Of a stretch of DNA of 14,347 nucleotides, positions 12,928-14,347 are shown in pieces (position 1 is the stretch's first letter; every line of letters begins with the position of its first letter). The notes beneath the pieces are model-generated. The model did no database searches. It saw only the letters and a list, made by a program, of their open reading frames with translations, and was not told the DNA's origin. A program made the position numbers and the translations under genes. The DNA is taken from assembly GCA_034664105.1 (NCBI GenBank), contig JAXDIH010000090.1, positions 1 through 14,347 on the forward strand, read 5' to 3'. The stretch comes from JACVRW01 sp034664105. GTDB taxonomy: Bacteria > Actinomycetota > Thermoleophilia > Solirubrobacterales > Thermoleophilaceae.

Positions 12928-13889
12928 GCCCGCGCGTGAAGCCCGAGGCGCTGCCCGAGCACGCGACGATCGCCGTGGTGGCGCCGGCCAGCCCGCCGCA
13001 GACCCGCTCGGAGATCGAGCAGGCCACGGCCTACTTCGAGGGGCTCGGCCACGAGGTGGTCTTCGGCCCCAACCACCGCAAGGTCCACGGCTACCTGGCC
13101 GGTACCGACGACGAGCGCGCCGCCGACCTCCAGTGGGCGCTCAGCGAGCCCGGCATCCACATGGTGCACACGCTCTGCGGCGGCTACGGCACCGCGCGCC
13201 TGCACGACCGGATCGACTGGGACGCCCTGGGCGACCCGCGCATCGTCTGCGGCTTCAGCGACATCACCGCGCTGCACCTGGCGTTGGCGGCGCACGCCGG
13301 CTGGGTGACCTTCTACGGCCCCAACTTCGTCCGCTTCACCCGCCGCAAGGACGAGCTGACCGACGAGACCAAGCAGTGGTTCCACCGCGCGTTCCAGCCG
13401 GAGCCGCTCGGCCAGGTGTTCGAGGATCCGGAGGACCCGTACGTGCTGACCGTGGGCGAGGGGGTCGCCGAGGCGCCGCTGGTGGGCGGCTGCCTCACGC
13501 TCCTGTGCGCCAGCATCGGGACGCCGTTCGAGGTTCAGACCGACGGATGCGTCGTAATGGTCGAGGACCTGAACACCGACGAGTACCTGGTCGACACCGC
13601 GCTCAACCACCTGATCCGCGCGGGGAAACTCGACAGCGCGGCGGGATTCGTGTTCGGAACGAACGTGAACCTCAAGGCGCAGACACTTCCCGAAGGACCC
13701 GAGTCCACGCTCTCGATCGAGGAGATCCTCGACGAGCTGATCGCGCCGCTGGGGATCCCCGCGATCGCGAACGTGCCCGTGGGCCACGGCAAGCACATGG
13801 CGACGATGCCGCTGGGAGCCACGGTCCGGCTCGACGGCGGCGCCAAGACCCTTGAAGTGACCGAAGCAGCGGTAGCGCAACGACTATGA
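12924..13889 (+). CDS. S66-family peptidase (LD-carboxypeptidase/MccF-like)
   Basis: 321 residues from a GTG overlapping the TetR stop (GTGA), with GGGAGG six bases before it. The S66 Ser-Glu-His triad is complete: Ser112 in GFSDITAL, Glu214 in VMVEDL, His288 in VPVGHGKH. N-terminal HATIAVVAPASPP and CGGYGTARL (85-93) are also typical. Members cleave L,D-peptide bonds of murein tetrapeptides (LdcA) or, as MccF, the amide bond of processed microcin C-like nucleotide antibiotics. The sequence alone does not separate these. No signal peptide is seen, so it acts in the cytoplasm, on imported material. The next gene encodes a solute-binding protein of peptide transporters, which suggests the two handle the same imported compound. 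The open frame extends upstream but that part is out of frame with the TetR gene. Confidence 0.87.
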   Translation: MSPRVKPEALPEHATIAVVAPASPPQTRSEIEQATAYFEGLGHEVVFGPNHRKVHGYLAGTDDERAADLQWALSEPGIHMVHTLCGGYGTARLHDRIDWDALGDPRIVCGFSDITALHLALAAHAGWVTFYGPNFVRFTRRKDELTDETKQWFHRAFQPEPLGQVFEDPEDPYVLTVGEGVAEAPLVGGCLTLLCASIGTPFEVQTDGCVVMVEDLNTDEYLVDTALNHLIRAGKLDSAAGFVFGTNVNLKAQTLPEGPESTLSIEEILDELIAPLGIPAIANVPVGHGKHMATMPLGATVRLDGGAKTLEVTEAAVAQRL

Positions 13890-13899
13890 GGAGAGTGGG

Positions 13900-14347
13900 A
13901 TGAGGCTCAGGACGATCGTGGCATTGCTCGTCAGCGCCATCGCGCTGGGAGCGGCCGTCGTCGCGCTGCCCGCCGGCGCGCAGGACAGCGCGAAGAAGAA
14001 GGTCCTCAAGATCGGCCAGGGGCAGGACATCCAGACGCTCAACCCCTTCGTCGCCCAGGATGAGGAGAACTTCAGGGTCTGGGCGCTCAACTGGGACCTG
14101 CTGGTCAGCTTCGACCCGGACGACCTGACGCCCGCGCCCGGCATCGCCAAGAGCTGGGACGTCTCCAAGGACAAGAAGGCGGTCACGTTCCACCTGATCG
14201 AGGGCGCCAAGTGGTCCGACGGCCAGCCGATCACCTCCAAGGACGTGAAGTACTCGCTCGACGTGCTCGGCACCGACGGCCTGATCTTCTCCGGCTACAC
14301 GAGCAACGTCACCAAGATCGAGACTCCGGACGACCAGACCGTGGTGG
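13900..14347 (+). CDS. ABC transporter substrate-binding protein, family 5 (peptide/oligopeptide type), 3' end beyond window
   Basis: 149 residues are visible. An N-terminal signal peptide (MRLRTIVALLVSAIALGAAV) has a likely cut after PAGA and no lipobox Cys, so the protein is probably not a lipoprotein. The mature start KVLKIGQGQDIQTLNPF, then ENFRVWALNWDLLVSFDPDD, PGIAKSWDVSKDKKAVTFHL and AKWSDGQPITSKDVKYSLDVL, is the standard opening of SBP_bac_5 (DppA/OppA-type) proteins that capture peptides, nickel chelates or other small solutes outside the cell. The ATG has AGGAGAGTGGG before it, 10 bases after the peptidase stop, so it belongs to the same operon. Permease and ATPase genes would be expected to the right of the window. 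Confidence 0.9.
   Translation, partial: MRLRTIVALLVSAIALGAAVVALPAGAQDSAKKKVLKIGQGQDIQTLNPFVAQDEENFRVWALNWDLLVSFDPDDLTPAPGIAKSWDVSKDKKAVTFHLIEGAKWSDGQPITSKDVKYSLDVLGTDGLIFSGYTSNVTKIETPDDQTVV

Noticed and set aside
12259..13880. Minus-strand open frames antisense to the TetR and S66 genes
   Set aside because: They have no domain-like sequence, while the plus-strand genes have complete motifs and ribosome sites.

Overview
The window is GC-rich, densely coded DNA with no gene-free stretch over 300 bases. It looks like a chromosomal segment of a high-GC actinobacterium, most likely of the class Thermoleophilia (Solirubrobacterales-like). That placement is inferred from codon bias, from the secreted multidomain proteins, and from their Arg/Lys-rich C-terminal domain ending in a GRYRLTL..ATD motif, a style I associate with that class. 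No rRNA, tRNA, CRISPR array, insertion sequence or phage gene was seen.

Left block (1 to about 9925, all minus strand). Reading in the direction of transcription, it starts with a large secreted kelch/galactose-oxidase-like protein (6899-9925). Next come a Rieske non-heme iron oxygenase (5876-6850, probably starting further upstream) and an acetylpolyamine-amidohydrolase/HDAC-like deacetylase (4804-5874) one base later. A second paralogous galactose-oxidase-like protein follows (1786-4722). Last is a two-gene unit: an SRPBCC protein with a hydrophobic N-terminal half (689-1696), overlapping by ATGA a zinc-dependent alcohol/formaldehyde-type dehydrogenase that runs off the left edge (1-692). 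Both large proteins keep every copper-radical-oxidase ligand (Cys, Tyr, Tyr-His, His). They differ at the position of the stacking Trp.

Right block (10048 to the end, all plus strand), divergent from the left block across about 120 bp. It holds a 3,5-diaminohexanoate dehydrogenase (Kdd), a hotdog-fold acyl-CoA thioesterase, a 3-keto-5-aminohexanoate cleavage enzyme (Kce/BKACE), a TetR regulator, an S66 (LD-carboxypeptidase/MccF-like) peptidase, and the 5' part of a family-5 peptide/solute-binding protein. The first five genes are joined by four successive 4-base overlaps (ATGA, ATGA, CTGA, GTGA), so they almost certainly form one translationally coupled operon. The CTGA junction implies that the TetR gene starts at CTG. 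A TTGACA/TAGGGT promoter and two AACG...CGTT inverted repeats lie in front of kdd and are good candidates for control by this TetR protein.

Functional reading. Kdd and Kce are consecutive enzymes of the beta-lysine (3,5-diaminohexanoate) route of lysine breakdown, known best from anaerobic fermenters. Here a 4HBT-type thioesterase sits between them, where the hotdog-fold ammonia-lyase Kal might be expected. The aminomutases of the pathway are not in the window. The neighbouring deacetylase, the Rieske oxygenase and the exported solute-binding protein suggest a locus for scavenging amine- or peptide-derived nitrogen compounds. This link is inference from context only.
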